A DNA stretch of 51,568 bases from Microvirga tunisiensis (GTDB taxonomy: Bacteria; Pseudomonadota; Alphaproteobacteria; Rhizobiales; Beijerinckiaceae), in the NCBI RefSeq assembly GCF_009296175.1, contig NZ_VOSK01000023.1:1-51568 (forward strand). The letters run 5' to 3'. A program made the position numbers and the translations under genes. Under the pieces are notes generated by a model. It worked only from the letters and a program-made list of their open reading frames with translations. It was not told the origin of the DNA and ran no database searches. Below, in pieces: positions 1 to 10,580 of this stretch (its first letter is position 1; each line of letters starts with the position of its first letter).

Positions 1-124
1 AGTGTCATTCTGGAGCTATCTTGGCGATAGACTGGGAATTGCTGATGCGCCAGCCGTCCCGCGCCTGGCAGATCTGGTCAGCGACCGCTGCTCCTTAGCG
101 TGATCGCCAACGGTTTTGCCCCTA

Positions 125-223
125 TTACAGGAAATCCTTGTAAGATTCGCGCCAGCCCTGGACGTGGACCCTGGCGATGCCTTCGACATCATTCTCAACC
201 GCCTCGCGGATGAGAATGATCAT
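125..223 (-). pseudogene. Truncated GNAT N-acetyltransferase (N-terminal 32 residues)
   Basis: The frame opens at an ATG that overlaps the pheA stop codon (ATGA), so it looks translationally coupled to pheA. The 32 residues begin IREAVENDVEGIARVHVQGW and continue RESYKDFL, which is the typical start of a GNAT acetyltransferase (beta-1, then the helix ending in W-R-x-S-Y). A TAA stop follows at once, then a TAG and another TAA in the same frame. A full GNAT protein would be about 150-180 residues. I cannot see the rest of the fold in any frame of bases 1-124, so this looks like a decayed or deleted gene rather than one with a single frameshift. It could alternatively be a small overlapping ORF without function. 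Confidence 0.6.
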
Positions 224-1074
224 TCGGCCGCTTCCCTGATCTTCTCCCGGAACGGGTCGGCCGGATAGACGCCGAGAACGCGCAGCTCGCGGGAGAAGAA
301 TTCCAGTTCCTCCAGTGCCCGCTTTAGATTCGCGTCCTCCGGATGGCCGTCCACCTCGGCATAGAACTGGGTGGCCAGGAACTCGCCTTCGAGCATGTAG
401 CTCTCGAGCTTCGTCATGTTGATGCCGTTCGTCGCGAAGCCGCCCAGCGCCTTGTAAAGCGCGGCCGGCAGGTTGCGGACACGGAAGACGAACGACGTGA
501 CGGTCGGACCCTGTCCGGCAGGGGCCCAGTACGGCGTCTTGGAGAGGATGACGAAGCGGGTGGTGTTGTGGGCCTCGTCCTCCACGTTCTCCGCCAGGAT
601 CTTCAGGCCGTAGATGTCGGCCGCCATGCGGGGCGAGAGCGACGCGCGGGTCGGATCCTTCCACTCGGCCACCTCGCGGGCGGAGCCTGCCGTGTCGCCG
701 GCCACATGGGCCTTGAGCCCGAGCTTGCGGATGATCTTGCGGCACTGACCCAGGGCATGGACATGGCTGTAGACGTCCTTGACGGTGCCGAGATTGGCCT
801 CGGGGATGGCCATGAGATGAAAGTGAATCGGCAGGAAGTGCTCGCCGACGATGTGCAGCCCGGAGGTCGGCAGCAGATGGTGGATATCGGCCACGCGCCC
901 CGCGATGGAGTTCTCGATGGGGATCATGGCTAGGCCCGCCGGACCCTCGTTCACGGCCGCGAACGCATCCTCGAAGGTCGGACAGGGCAGCGCCTCCCAG
1001 TCGGGACGCGCCTCCGAGCAGGCCGTGTGGGAATTGGCCCCCAGCTCCCCTTGGAAAGAAATAAGCTTGCTCAT
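220..1074 (-). CDS. pheA: Prephenate dehydratase with ACT domain (PheA)
   Basis: This enzyme converts prephenate to phenylpyruvate in phenylalanine synthesis. The 284-residue protein starts [16 protein letters not shown] and has the periplasmic-binding-like catalytic domain, with the T-T-R-F motif in [11 protein letters not shown]-terminal ACT regulatory domain follows ([17 protein letters not shown]). The start is supported by GGGAGG about 6 bases upstream. The reading frame is open upstream all the way through kdsB, with no stop codon between them, so PheA may also be made as the C-terminal part of a KdsB-PheA fusion in which its Met is residue 284. The intervening stretch is a dispersed repeat. 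The GNAT remnant overlaps the 3' end by four bases. Confidence 0.93.
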   Translation of the reverse strand: MSKLISFQGELGANSHTACSEARPDWEALPCPTFEDAFAAVNEGPAGLAMIPIENSIAGRVADIHHLLPTSGLHIVGEHFLPIHFHLMAIPEANLGTVKDVYSHVHALGQCRKIIRKLGLKAHVAGDTAGSAREVAEWKDPTRASLSPRMAADIYGLKILAENVEDEAHNTTRFVILSKTPYWAPAGQGPTVTSFVFRVRNLPAALYKALGGFATNGINMTKLESYMLEGEFLATQFYAEVDGHPEDANLKRALEELEFFSRELRVLGVYPADPFREKIREAAE

Positions 1075-1923
1075 GATGTCCTCCCAGCGCATCGCGCGGA
1101 AAAGTGGTCCCGGTTTTACGCCTTGAACGATGCGCCGCGTTAAAGAAGGGGCCTCGGACCCAAAAGTGGAAGCCACTTTTGGGTCCGAGGCCCTGGCCGC
1201 GATGATCTCGCGTGCCCTGTCCAGATCGTGAGGAGTATCGACGCCGAGCGGCACGTCGTCGACCACGACTGCGTCGATGCGCATGCCGGCCTCCAGCGCC
1301 CGCAACTGCTCCAGCTTCTCGCGCATCTCCAGCGGGGACGGCGTGAGGCCGACGAAACGCTGCAACACTTTGCGGCGATAGGCGTAGAGACCGATGTGAT
1401 GATAGAGCGGACCATCACCATAGGGCGCGGTCGCGCGGGTGAAGTACAGGGCGCGGAGGCGGCTGGAAGAAATCGGGCTCCCCACCATCTTCACCACGTT
1501 GGGATTGGTCTTCTCCTCGTCCCGGGCGATGACCGCGACGAGAGTCGCAATGTCGACCGCCGGATCCGAGAGCGGGACGATGGAGGCCGCGATGGCGGCC
1601 GGATCGATCGTCGGAAGGTCGCCCTGGACGTTCACGACCACGTCGTGCCGTCCCTCCGGGTCGAGCTTTTCCACAGCCTCGAAGATGCGGTCAGAGCCGG
1701 AGACGTGATCCGTCCGGGTCATGACCGCCCGCCCTCCCGCCCTGGCGACCGCCTCGGCGATGTCAGGGGAGTCCGTCGCCACGGCCACGGGCCCGATCCC
1801 CGCCTCCACGGCCCGGCGCCACACATGGACGATCATGGGCTCGCCGGCGATCTCGGCCAGGGGCTTGTTCGGCAGCCGGGTTGCGGCGAGGCGGGCGGGG
1901 ATGAGGACGAGTGGATCGGACAT
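220..1923 (-). CDS. kdsB: CMP-KDO synthetase (KdsB), read through in frame into PheA
   Basis: KdsB activates 3-deoxy-D-manno-octulosonate with CTP for lipopolysaccharide inner-core synthesis. The start [12 protein letters not shown] is chosen because the nucleotide-binding loop ([14 protein letters not shown]) normally lies this close to the N-terminus. An in-frame ATG at 1992 is less likely. Family features include [19 protein letters not shown] and the terminal [17 protein letters not shown]. KdsB homology ends near residue 244 (about base 1190), where a stop is expected. The frame instead continues through repeat copy A1 into PheA, giving a predicted 567-residue KdsB-PheA protein. Whether the fusion is made, or ribosomes restart at the PheA Shine-Dalgarno, cannot be told from sequence. 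The gene is divergent from the cytochrome gene. Confidence 0.85.
   Translation of the reverse strand: MSDPLVLIPARLAATRLPNKPLAEIAGEPMIVHVWRRAVEAGIGPVAVATDSPDIAEAVARAGGRAVMTRTDHVSGSDRIFEAVEKLDPEGRHDVVVNVQGDLPTIDPAAIAASIVPLSDPAVDIATLVAVIARDEEKTNPNVVKMVGSPISSSRLRALYFTRATAPYGDGPLYHHIGLYAYRRKVLQRFVGLTPSPLEMREKLEQLRALEAGMRIDAVVVDDVPLGVDTPHDLDRAREIIAARASDPKVASTFGSEAPSLTRRIVQGVKPGPLFRAMRWEDIMSKLISFQGELGANSHTACSEARPDWEALPCPTFEDAFAAVNEGPAGLAMIPIENSIAGRVADIHHLLPTSGLHIVGEHFLPIHFHLMAIPEANLGTVKDVYSHVHALGQCRKIIRKLGLKAHVAGDTAGSAREVAEWKDPTRASLSPRMAADIYGLKILAENVEDEAHNTTRFVILSKTPYWAPAGQGPTVTSFVFRVRNLPAALYKALGGFATNGINMTKLESYMLEGEFLATQFYAEVDGHPEDANLKRALEELEFFSRELRVLGVYPADPFREKIREAAE
1086..1198. repeat. Dispersed palindromic repeat, family A, copy 1 (inside the kdsB-pheA frame)
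   Basis: Two successive imperfect palindromes. The first starts AGCGCATCG, passes through GGAAAAGTGGTCCCGGTTTT and ends GATGCGC. The second is CCTCGGACCCAAAAGTGG paired with CCACTTTTGGGTCCGAGG. Related copies lie at about 14377-14516, 19182-19293 and 50224-50334, all in the same orientation on the + strand. Here the repeat has no stop in the kdsB frame, so it encodes a linker of about 39 residues between KdsB and PheA. Confidence 0.88.
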
Positions 1924-2199
1924 GACGCGGTTTTTTCGGAAATGATCCGGGTCCTTAGAACATCGGACCGAAAAGTGAAAGGCAGGGGCCATTTGTCATG
2001 GGCCGGAAACGGACCTTGGGCCGCCTTCAGGAGTTTGAGACCCGTGCTGCGACCACGAGAACGGCGAAAACTCCTGGAAACCCTATTGTCAAAACCCCAT
2101 CACTACGGCTAAGCAACGGCCCTGTCGCGGGCACTCGCCCGCGGATCCGTTCTGCTGCGCTGATTTCGCCGGTGTACGAAGGCGAGGAGAGCCTAACTG

Positions 2200-2742
2200 A
2201 TGAATATCGAGACCAATAAGATCGCGGGCGCCGTTTTCGGTTCGCTTCTCTTCGTGGTCGGCGTCAACGTTATCGCCGGCGGCCTGTTTGCTCCCCATAA
2301 GCCCGCTGTCCCTGGTTATGACCTCCCGGCCCCCGAAGAGGCCGCTGCCGGCGGCGGAGCCGCCCCCGCAGAGCCGGAGCAGCCGCTCCCGGTCCTTCTG
2401 GCCAGCGCCGATCCGGCGAAAGGCCAAAGCTCCGCCAAGAAATGCGCGGCCTGCCACACCTTCGAGAAGGGCGGCCCGAACAAGGTCGGCCCGAATCTCT
2501 ACGGCGTCGTCGGGCGCCCCGTCGCCTCGCACGAGGGTTTCAACTACTCCGCGGCCATGAAGGGCCACGGCGGCAACTGGTCCTACGAGGACCTGTTCGC
2601 CTTCATTCACAATCCAAAGCAGGACGTCCCCGGCACCATCATGGCCTTCGCGGGCGTCGCCCAGGCCAAGGAGCGCGCCGACATCCTGTCCTATCTGCGG
2701 ACCCTCTCCGACAGCCCGGTTCCCTTGCCGGCCGCCCAGTAA
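2200..2742 (+). CDS. cycM: Membrane-anchored c-type cytochrome, CycM-like
   Basis: A 180-residue class I cytochrome c. One N-terminal membrane segment (about residues 8-28) is uncleaved and acts as an anchor. A Pro/Ala/Glu-rich linker (about 40-65) follows, then the haem domain with CAACH at 82-86, the downstream [10 protein letters not shown] element and the axial Met148 in GTIMAFAG. In rhizobial relatives such membrane-bound cytochromes carry electrons from the bc1 complex to terminal oxidases on the periplasmic face. GAGGAG-like bases precede the ATG. It is a single-gene unit, divergent from kdsB and closed by a strong terminator. The cycM assignment rests on architecture and the CAACHTF context, and other membrane cytochromes c552 are possible. 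Confidence 0.88.
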   Translation: MNIETNKIAGAVFGSLLFVVGVNVIAGGLFAPHKPAVPGYDLPAPEEAAAGGGAAPAEPEQPLPVLLASADPAKGQSSAKKCAACHTFEKGGPNKVGPNLYGVVGRPVASHEGFNYSAAMKGHGGNWSYEDLFAFIHNPKQDVPGTIMAFAGVAQAKERADILSYLRTLSDSPVPLPAAQ

Positions 2743-2771
2743 GACATTTGAACAGCATCACGTTTCGAAGA

Positions 2772-2799
2772 GCCGGGCCTCAAGCCCGGCTTTTCTTTT
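2772..2799 (+). terminator. Rho-independent terminator after the cytochrome gene
   Basis: A perfect 7-base stem, GCCGGGC and GCCCGGC, with loop CTCAA, is followed directly by TTTTCTTTT. It lies about 30 bases after the cytochrome stop codon and separates that gene from the yej operon. Confidence 0.88.
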
Positions 2800-2897
2800 A
2801 GGCACTCGCGGGTTTCGAGGGTTATCTCTTGCGCTCGCCTCAGGGCGCACAAAATGTAAGCTGACGACAGACGCCTCGTCCGTTCAGGAGACGCCTT

Positions 2898-4742
2898 GTG
2901 ATCCGCACCCTTCTGCCGAGCCTCCTCGCCGCCTGCCTCGTCTTCACTCCCGTCGCAGCCCAGGAAGCGCCATGGCGGCACGGTTCGGCCCTGCTCGACG
3001 AGCCCAAATACCCGCAAGGCTTTTCGCATTTCGACTACGTCAACCCGAACGCCCCGAAGGGCGGACTCGTTCGCTTAGGGGCGCTCGGCACCTTCGACAG
3101 CTTCAACATCGTGGTCGCCGGCGTGAAGGGTTCCCCCGAGCAGGGCCTCGGCCTCATCTACGAAACCCTGACCACATCTGCCCTCGACGAGGCGAATGCC
3201 TCCTACGGCCTGCTCGCCGAGTCGTTCTCCTATCCCGAGGATTACTCCTCCGTCAGCTTCCGCCTGCGCCCGGAGGCGCGATGGCATGACGGGAAGCCGG
3301 TGACGACGGACGACGTCATCTTCTCGTTCGAAAGCCTGAAGGCCAACAGTCCGACCTACGCCTTCTACTATGCCAATGTCAGCAAGGCCGAGAAGGTGGG
3401 CGAGCGTGAGGTCAAGTTCACCTTCGACGAGAAGGGCAACCGCGAGTTGCCGCAGATCATGGGGCAGCTAATGGTCCTGCCGAAGCATTGGTGGGAAGGC
3501 ACGGCACCCGATGGACGCAAGCGCGACGTGACGCAGACCACGCTCGAACCGCCGCTCGGCTCCGGTCCCTATCGCCTCAAGAGTTTCGATACCGGCCGCA
3601 ACGCTTCCTACGAACGCGTGAAGGATTATTGGGGCGAAAAGATCAACGTGAATGTGGGGCAGAACAACTTCGACGAGATCCGCTACGAGTATTATCGGGA
3701 TGCGACGGTGCTGCTCGAAGCCTTCAAGAGCGACCGACTCGACTTCCGGACAGAGAACAGCGCCCGCAACTGGGCGGCGGGCTACGACTTTCCGGCACGC
3801 CAGGAAGGCCGCGTGATCCTCGAAGAATTTCCGTTCCGCGCAACGGGAGTCATGCAGGCTTTCGTGCTCAACATGCGCCGCGACAAATTCAAGGATCAGC
3901 GCGTTCGCAGAGCCTTCAATCTTGCCTTCCCGTTCGAGGAACTGAACAAGACGATCTTCTACGGCCTCTACGAGCGGCCCTCGAGCTATTTCTACGGGCT
4001 CGATCTTGCGTCGTCGGGCCTGCCCGAGGGACAAGAGCTGAAGATCCTCGAATCCATCCGCGACAAGATCCCGGCATCCGTCTTTACGACGCCGTACAAG
4101 AATCCCATCAACGACTCGCCCGAGACGGTCCGCAACAACCTGCGCGAGGCGGATCGCCTGCTCAAGGAAGCGGGCTGGGAGGTGAAGAACGGCCGCCGCG
4201 TCAACGCCAAGGGTGAGGTCCTGAGCGCGGAACTGCTCAGCAGCAGCCCCAACGAAGAGCGCGTGTTCCTTCCCTATAAGGCCTCATTGGATCGCCTCGG
4301 CATCGCCACCACGGTGCGCACCGTTGACGACGTCCAGTATACCAATCGCGCCCGCGCGTTCGATTTCGACGTCGCCACAGGCCTCTGGCCCCAGAGCCTT
4401 TCTCCGGGCAACGAGCAGCGTGAGTTCTGGGGCTCGCAGGCTGCGACGCGCGAGGGCTCGCGCAACCTTCCCGGCATTGCCGATCCAGGCATCGATGCGC
4501 TCATCGACAAGATCATCTTCGCCAAGGACCGCAACGATCTGGTGGCGGCGACGAAGGCCCTCGACCGCGTTCTGCTCGCTCACGATTACGTGGTTCCGCA
4601 ATGGACCTCGCTGAAGCAGCGTACCGCGCGCTGGAACCGCTACAGCCATCCCGAGGCGATGCCGCGCTACGGCGGGGCCGCCTTTCCGACCATCTGGTGG
4701 TACGACGAAGCCAAGGCGGCCAAGACGGGAGCTCCGCGATGA
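2898..4742 (+). CDS. yejA: Yej peptide transporter, first binding protein (Sec-exported)
   Basis: A 614-residue family 5 extracellular solute-binding protein of the YejA type. A Sec signal peptide spans about residues 1-21 (MIRTLLPSLLAACLVFTPVAA). Mature-region hallmarks include GFSHFDYVNPNAPKGG, the SBP5 core WHDGKPVTTDDVIFSFE and the C-terminal AFPTIWWYDEAK. The start is a GTG with CAGGAG upstream. In E. coli the YejABEF system imports microcin C and peptides, and the natural substrates here are probably oligopeptides. It is the first gene of a tight operon. Its stop overlaps the start of a second binding-protein gene (ATGA), a paralogue sharing the same landmarks in the same order. Confidence 0.92.
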   Translation: MIRTLLPSLLAACLVFTPVAAQEAPWRHGSALLDEPKYPQGFSHFDYVNPNAPKGGLVRLGALGTFDSFNIVVAGVKGSPEQGLGLIYETLTTSALDEANASYGLLAESFSYPEDYSSVSFRLRPEARWHDGKPVTTDDVIFSFESLKANSPTYAFYYANVSKAEKVGEREVKFTFDEKGNRELPQIMGQLMVLPKHWWEGTAPDGRKRDVTQTTLEPPLGSGPYRLKSFDTGRNASYERVKDYWGEKINVNVGQNNFDEIRYEYYRDATVLLEAFKSDRLDFRTENSARNWAAGYDFPARQEGRVILEEFPFRATGVMQAFVLNMRRDKFKDQRVRRAFNLAFPFEELNKTIFYGLYERPSSYFYGLDLASSGLPEGQELKILESIRDKIPASVFTTPYKNPINDSPETVRNNLREADRLLKEAGWEVKNGRRVNAKGEVLSAELLSSSPNEERVFLPYKASLDRLGIATTVRTVDDVQYTNRARAFDFDVATGLWPQSLSPGNEQREFWGSQAATREGSRNLPGIADPGIDALIDKIIFAKDRNDLVAATKALDRVLLAHDYVVPQWTSLKQRTARWNRYSHPEAMPRYGGAAFPTIWWYDEAKAAKTGAPR

Positions 4743-6601
4743 AGACCATCAGCCGCCGCAGCATCCTCAAAACGGGAGCGGCAGGTGCCGCTCTTTCCGT
4801 CCTACCGCGAATCGGTCTGGCGCAGGAAGGCGAGACGGAAACGCACGGCCTGTCGAGCTTCGGCGAGTTGAAACAGGCACCGGATTTCAAGCATTTTCCT
4901 TACGTGAATCCCGCTGCGCCGAAAGGCGGCACGCTGGCGGTCCAGATCAAGCAGACCACCGGCAACCAGAACTTCGACACCTTCAACACGCTGAACGTCT
5001 TCGTGCTACGAGGCGATGGCGCGGCCGGCATGACCGGCACTTTCGACACCCTCATGGCCGGGTCGGCGGATGAGCCGGATGCGCTTTATGGCCTTGTCGC
5101 CAAAAGCGTGCGCATCTCCGACGACAAGCTCACCTATCGTTTCACCGTGCGTCCGGAAGCGCGCTTTCACGACGGCTCACGGCTGACCGCGAAGGACGCG
5201 GCTTTCTCGCTGAACATCCTGAAGACCAAGGGCCATCCGGTCTTCTCTCAACTCCTGACGCAGATGGCGTCGGCCGAGGCGGAGTCCGACGACATCCTGC
5301 GTGTCCAGTTCACGCCACAACGCAGCCGCGACCTGCATCTCACCGTCGCCGGCATGCCGATCTTCTCCGAGAAGTACTGGCGGGATAAGGATTTCGAGGC
5401 CTCGACGCTGGAAGCGCCGCTGGCTTCAGGTCCCTACAAGGTCGGTCGCTTCGAGGTCGGGCGCTTCATCGAGTTCGACCGTGTGCCGGATTACTGGGCC
5501 AAGGATCTGCCGGTGAATGTGGGCCAGGGCAATTTCGACCGCATCCGCTACGAATATTTCCGTGATCGTACGGTGGCCTTCGAGGCCTTCAAGAACGGCA
5601 CGCTCAACTATCACGAGGAATTCACCTCCCGCACCTGGACGACCGGGTACGATTTCCCGGCCGTGCGCGAAGGCAAGGTGAAGAAGGAAGAGATTGCGAA
5701 CGACTCGCCCTCATCCATTCAGGGCTGGTACTTCAACACGCGCCGCGAGACCTTCAAGGATCCGCGCATTCGCGAAGCCATCGGCCTCGCCTTCGATTTC
5801 GAATGGACGAACACCAATATCATGTTCGGCCTCTACAGGCGCACGGCTTCGTTTTTCGAGAACAGCGACATGAAGGCGGTGGGCATGCCCACGGCGGAGG
5901 AATTGACGCTGCTCGAACCGTTCCGCGACAAGCTTCCCGCTTCGGTGTTCGGAGACCCCGTCCTTCCCCCCGTCTCCGACGGCTCGGGACAGGACAGGCA
6001 GTTGCTGCGCCGCGCCGATGAACTCCTGCGACAGGCCGGCTGCAAGCGTGAGGGGGGCGTGCTGAAGCTGCCGAACGGCCAGAACTTCACCATCGAGTTC
6101 CTCGATTTCCAGCCCTCGCTCCAGCCTCACACCCAGCCCTTCCAGAACAACCTGAAGCGTCTCGGCATCGATGCCCGGTCACGCATCGTGGATGCGGCCC
6201 AGTATCAGCAGCGCCTGAACGAATACGATTTCGACATGACGAGTCGCGCGCTTGTCGGCTCGACGACACCGGGCGACAGCCTACGGACGGTTTACGGCTC
6301 GCAGGCTGCGCGGACGTCTGGCGCGCATAACCTGGCCGGCATCGCCCATCCGGCCGTCGACGCCCTGATCGAGCAGATTGGAAACGCCAAGTCGCGGCAG
6401 GAGTTGAACGTCGCCTGCCGCGCCCTGGACCGGGTTCTCCGTTCGGGCCATTATTGGGTGCCCATGTGGTACCGGGCCAGCGAATGGCTGGCCTATTGGG
6501 ACCAGTTTTCGCGCCCGGAGACCAAGCCCCGCTTTGCCTCGGGTGCGCCGGGAACCTGGTGGTACGATGCCGAGAAGGCGAAGCGGATCGGGAGAGGATA
6601 A
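4739..6601 (+). CDS. yejA: Yej peptide transporter, second binding protein (Tat-type signal)
   Basis: A 620-residue paralogue of the preceding gene. It begins with a twin-arginine motif (SRRSILK) and a moderately hydrophobic stretch ending SVLPRIGLAQ, so export by Tat is predicted, whereas its neighbour has a Sec signal. Shared family features are FPYVNPAAPKGG, FHDGSRLTAKDAAFSLNIL and the C-terminal GTWWYDAEK. The start is the ATG overlapping the previous stop, and a longer open frame back to 4601 is read-through of the upstream gene in another frame. Both binding proteins probably feed the one YejBEF channel and so widen the substrate range. That is inference from context. Confidence 0.91.
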   Translation: MKTISRRSILKTGAAGAALSVLPRIGLAQEGETETHGLSSFGELKQAPDFKHFPYVNPAAPKGGTLAVQIKQTTGNQNFDTFNTLNVFVLRGDGAAGMTGTFDTLMAGSADEPDALYGLVAKSVRISDDKLTYRFTVRPEARFHDGSRLTAKDAAFSLNILKTKGHPVFSQLLTQMASAEAESDDILRVQFTPQRSRDLHLTVAGMPIFSEKYWRDKDFEASTLEAPLASGPYKVGRFEVGRFIEFDRVPDYWAKDLPVNVGQGNFDRIRYEYFRDRTVAFEAFKNGTLNYHEEFTSRTWTTGYDFPAVREGKVKKEEIANDSPSSIQGWYFNTRRETFKDPRIREAIGLAFDFEWTNTNIMFGLYRRTASFFENSDMKAVGMPTAEELTLLEPFRDKLPASVFGDPVLPPVSDGSGQDRQLLRRADELLRQAGCKREGGVLKLPNGQNFTIEFLDFQPSLQPHTQPFQNNLKRLGIDARSRIVDAAQYQQRLNEYDFDMTSRALVGSTTPGDSLRTVYGSQAARTSGAHNLAGIAHPAVDALIEQIGNAKSRQELNVACRALDRVLRSGHYWVPMWYRASEWLAYWDQFSRPETKPRFASGAPGTWWYDAEKAKRIGRG

Positions 6602-6663
6602 GGCTTGGACACAACGCTGACGACCCCCATTGGCCGCATCGGCCTTAAATCCGCAGGCGCTTG

Positions 6664-7773
6664 ATGCTGGCCTATATCGCACGCCGCATTCTTCTCATGA
6701 TCCCCACGATACTCGGGATCATGCTCATCTCCTTCGTTCTGGTGCAGTTCGCTCCCGGCGGCCCCGTCGAGCGCATCATCGCGCAGCTGCAGGGGCAAGA
6801 TTCCGGCGCCTCCTCCCGCATCTCCGGCGGCGGAGGCGATTTCGGAGCGCAGAGCCCCGGCGGGGCAGGCGCGGCCGATGCCTCCTCGTCCCGCTATCGT
6901 GGCGCGCAAGGGCTCGATCCGCAATTCATCAAGCAACTGGAAGCGCAGTTCGGCTTCGACAAGCCGGCGCATGAGCGCTTCCTCAAGATGATCTGGGATT
7001 ATGCCCGCTTCGATTTCGGCAAGAGCTATTTCCGCGACATCTCGGTGCTGGAACTGATCAAGGAGAAGCTGCCGGTGTCGATCAGTCTGGGCTTGTGGAT
7101 GACGCTCCTGTCCTATGCGATTTCGATTCCTCTCGGCATCAAGAAAGCCGTGCGTGACGGCTCCTCCTTCGACATCTGGACATCCGCAGTCGTCATCATC
7201 GGCTATGCGATTCCGGGCTTCCTGTTCGCGATCCTCCTGATCGTATTGTTTGCCGGCGGCTCGTTCTGGCAGATCTTCCCTCTTCGCGGTCTCACCTCCG
7301 AGAACTGGGACTTCATGCCCTGGTACATGCAGATCGCGGATTACTTCTGGCATCTGGTGCTGCCCATCACGGCCATGGCGCTCGGCGCCTTCGCCACCTC
7401 GACCCTGCTGACGAAGAACTCGTTTCTCGACGAGATCCGCAAGCAATATGTGCTCACCGCACGCATGAAGGGCTTGTCCGAGCGCCAGGTGCTCTACGGC
7501 CACGTGTTCCGCAATGCCATGCTGATCGTGATCGCAGGCTTCCCGGGTGCCTTCATCGGCGCCTTCTTCGCCGGCGCGCTCCTCATCGAGACGATCTTCT
7601 CCCTCGACGGCCTGGGATTGCTCTCCTTCGAGTCCATCGTGAACCGCGACTATCCGGTCGTCTTCGCCAATCTCTACATTTTCTCGCTGGTAGGCTTGGC
7701 GGTGAACCTGCTCTCGGACCTCACCTATACGTGGATCGATCCCCGGATCGATTTCGAGACCAGGGAGGCGTGA
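6664..7773 (+). CDS. yejB: Yej peptide transporter permease YejB
   Basis: A 369-residue inner-membrane permease of the DppB/YejB class. The N-terminal segment [20 protein letters not shown] is typical. The ABC-binding EAA region lies at [20 protein letters not shown], and the protein ends [13 protein letters not shown] as in YejB proteins. A Gly/Ser/Ala-rich low-complexity insert occupies about residues 44-80 in the periplasmic loop before the [18 protein letters not shown] element. The ATG at 6664 is preferred over an adjacent TTG. The gene lies 62 bases after the second yejA and one base before yejE. Confidence 0.92.
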   Translation: MLAYIARRILLMIPTILGIMLISFVLVQFAPGGPVERIIAQLQGQDSGASSRISGGGGDFGAQSPGGAGAADASSSRYRGAQGLDPQFIKQLEAQFGFDKPAHERFLKMIWDYARFDFGKSYFRDISVLELIKEKLPVSISLGLWMTLLSYAISIPLGIKKAVRDGSSFDIWTSAVVIIGYAIPGFLFAILLIVLFAGGSFWQIFPLRGLTSENWDFMPWYMQIADYFWHLVLPITAMALGAFATSTLLTKNSFLDEIRKQYVLTARMKGLSERQVLYGHVFRNAMLIVIAGFPGAFIGAFFAGALLIETIFSLDGLGLLSFESIVNRDYPVVFANLYIFSLVGLAVNLLSDLTYTWIDPRIDFETREA

Positions 7774-7774
7774 G

Positions 7775-8934
7775 ATGAACGAGACCATTCCTGTCGTTTC
7801 GCCGGCCTCCTCGCCCGTCGCGCCTCCCCTGCCGAAGGAGGGCTTCATCAAGCTCTCGCCGCTCAACCGGCGACGGCTTCAGAATTTCAAAGCCAACCGG
7901 CGCGGCTACTGGTCGTTCTGGATCTTCATGGTCCTGTTCGTGCTCAGCCTGTTCGCGGAGCTGATTGCCAACGACAAGCCGATCCTCGCCTCCTACAAGG
8001 GCGAGCTGCTCTATCCGGCGTTTGTGGACTATCCCGAGGAAAAATTCGGCGGCTTCCTGGCGCAGACCGATTACCGCGATCCGGTCATCGCCAAGGAGAT
8101 CCAGGACAACGGCTGGCTGCTCTGGGCGCCGGTCCGCTTCTCCTACACCACGCACAATCTCGACCTTCCCGTTCCGGCACCCGCGCCACCCACCTGGATG
8201 CTCACCGACGAGCAGTGCCGGCCCATCGCGGAGCGGACCGGCGGCACGGGCTGCAACGACATCGAGTGGAACTGGCTTGGCACCGACGATCAGGGCCGTG
8301 ACGTCGTCGCGCGCCTCATCTACGGCTTCCGCATCTCGGTTCTGTTCGGCCTGACGCTTGCCGGCATTTCATCCATCATCGGCGTTCTCGCCGGAGCGGT
8401 GCAGGGCTATTACGGCGGCTGGACCGATCTACTGTTCCAGCGCTTCATCGAGATCTGGACCGCGATCCCTTCGCTCTATCTCCTCATCATCATCTCGGCG
8501 GTGATCACGCCGAGCTTCTTCGTGCTGCTGGGCATCCTGCTGCTCTTCTCCTGGGTATCGCTGGTCGGCGTGGTGCGGGCCGAGTTCCTGCGCGCCAGAA
8601 ACTTCGAATATGTGCGCGCCGCGCGGGCCTTGGGGCTCTCCAACGGCACCATCATGTTCAAGCACCTCCTGCCGAACGCGATGGTGGCGACGCTGACCTT
8701 CATGCCGTTCATCATCAACGGCTCGATCGCGACGCTCACCTCGCTCGACTTCCTCGGCTTCGGCCTGCCGCCGGGCTCGCCGTCGCTCGGCGAATTGCTC
8801 GCGCAGGGCAAGGCGAACCTTCAGGCGCCATGGCTCGGTCTCGCGGGCTTCTTTGTGATCGCCATCATGCTCAGCCTCCTCATCTTCATCGGCGAAGCGG
8901 TGCGCGACGCCTTCGACCCGCGGAAGACGTTTCG

Positions 8935-8938
<4 letters not shown>
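7775..8938 (+). CDS. yejE: Yej peptide transporter permease YejE
   Basis: A 387-residue inner-membrane permease of the DppC/YejE class. It has a long cytoplasmic N-terminus (LSPLNRRRLQNFKANRRGYW), a first membrane segment near residues 48-66, a large periplasmic domain with FVDYPEEKFGGFLAQTDYRD that is typical of YejE, and then the permease core. The channel-ATPase coupling motif is ARNFEYVRAARALGLSNGTI, and the C-terminus is GEAVRDAFDPRKTFR. The stop overlaps the yejF start by four bases, consistent with coupled synthesis. Confidence 0.93.
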
Positions 8939-10563
<1,625 letters not shown>

Positions 10564-10580
10564 GCTTGAACGCTTCGATC

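Noticed and set aside
5..90. A short - strand peptide stretch ending ADQICQARDGWRISNSQSIAK and a stop, in the GNAT frame after its stop cluster
   Set aside because: No start codon, three stops separate it from the GNAT start, and it does not resemble the C-terminal part of a GNAT domain. Too short to assign.
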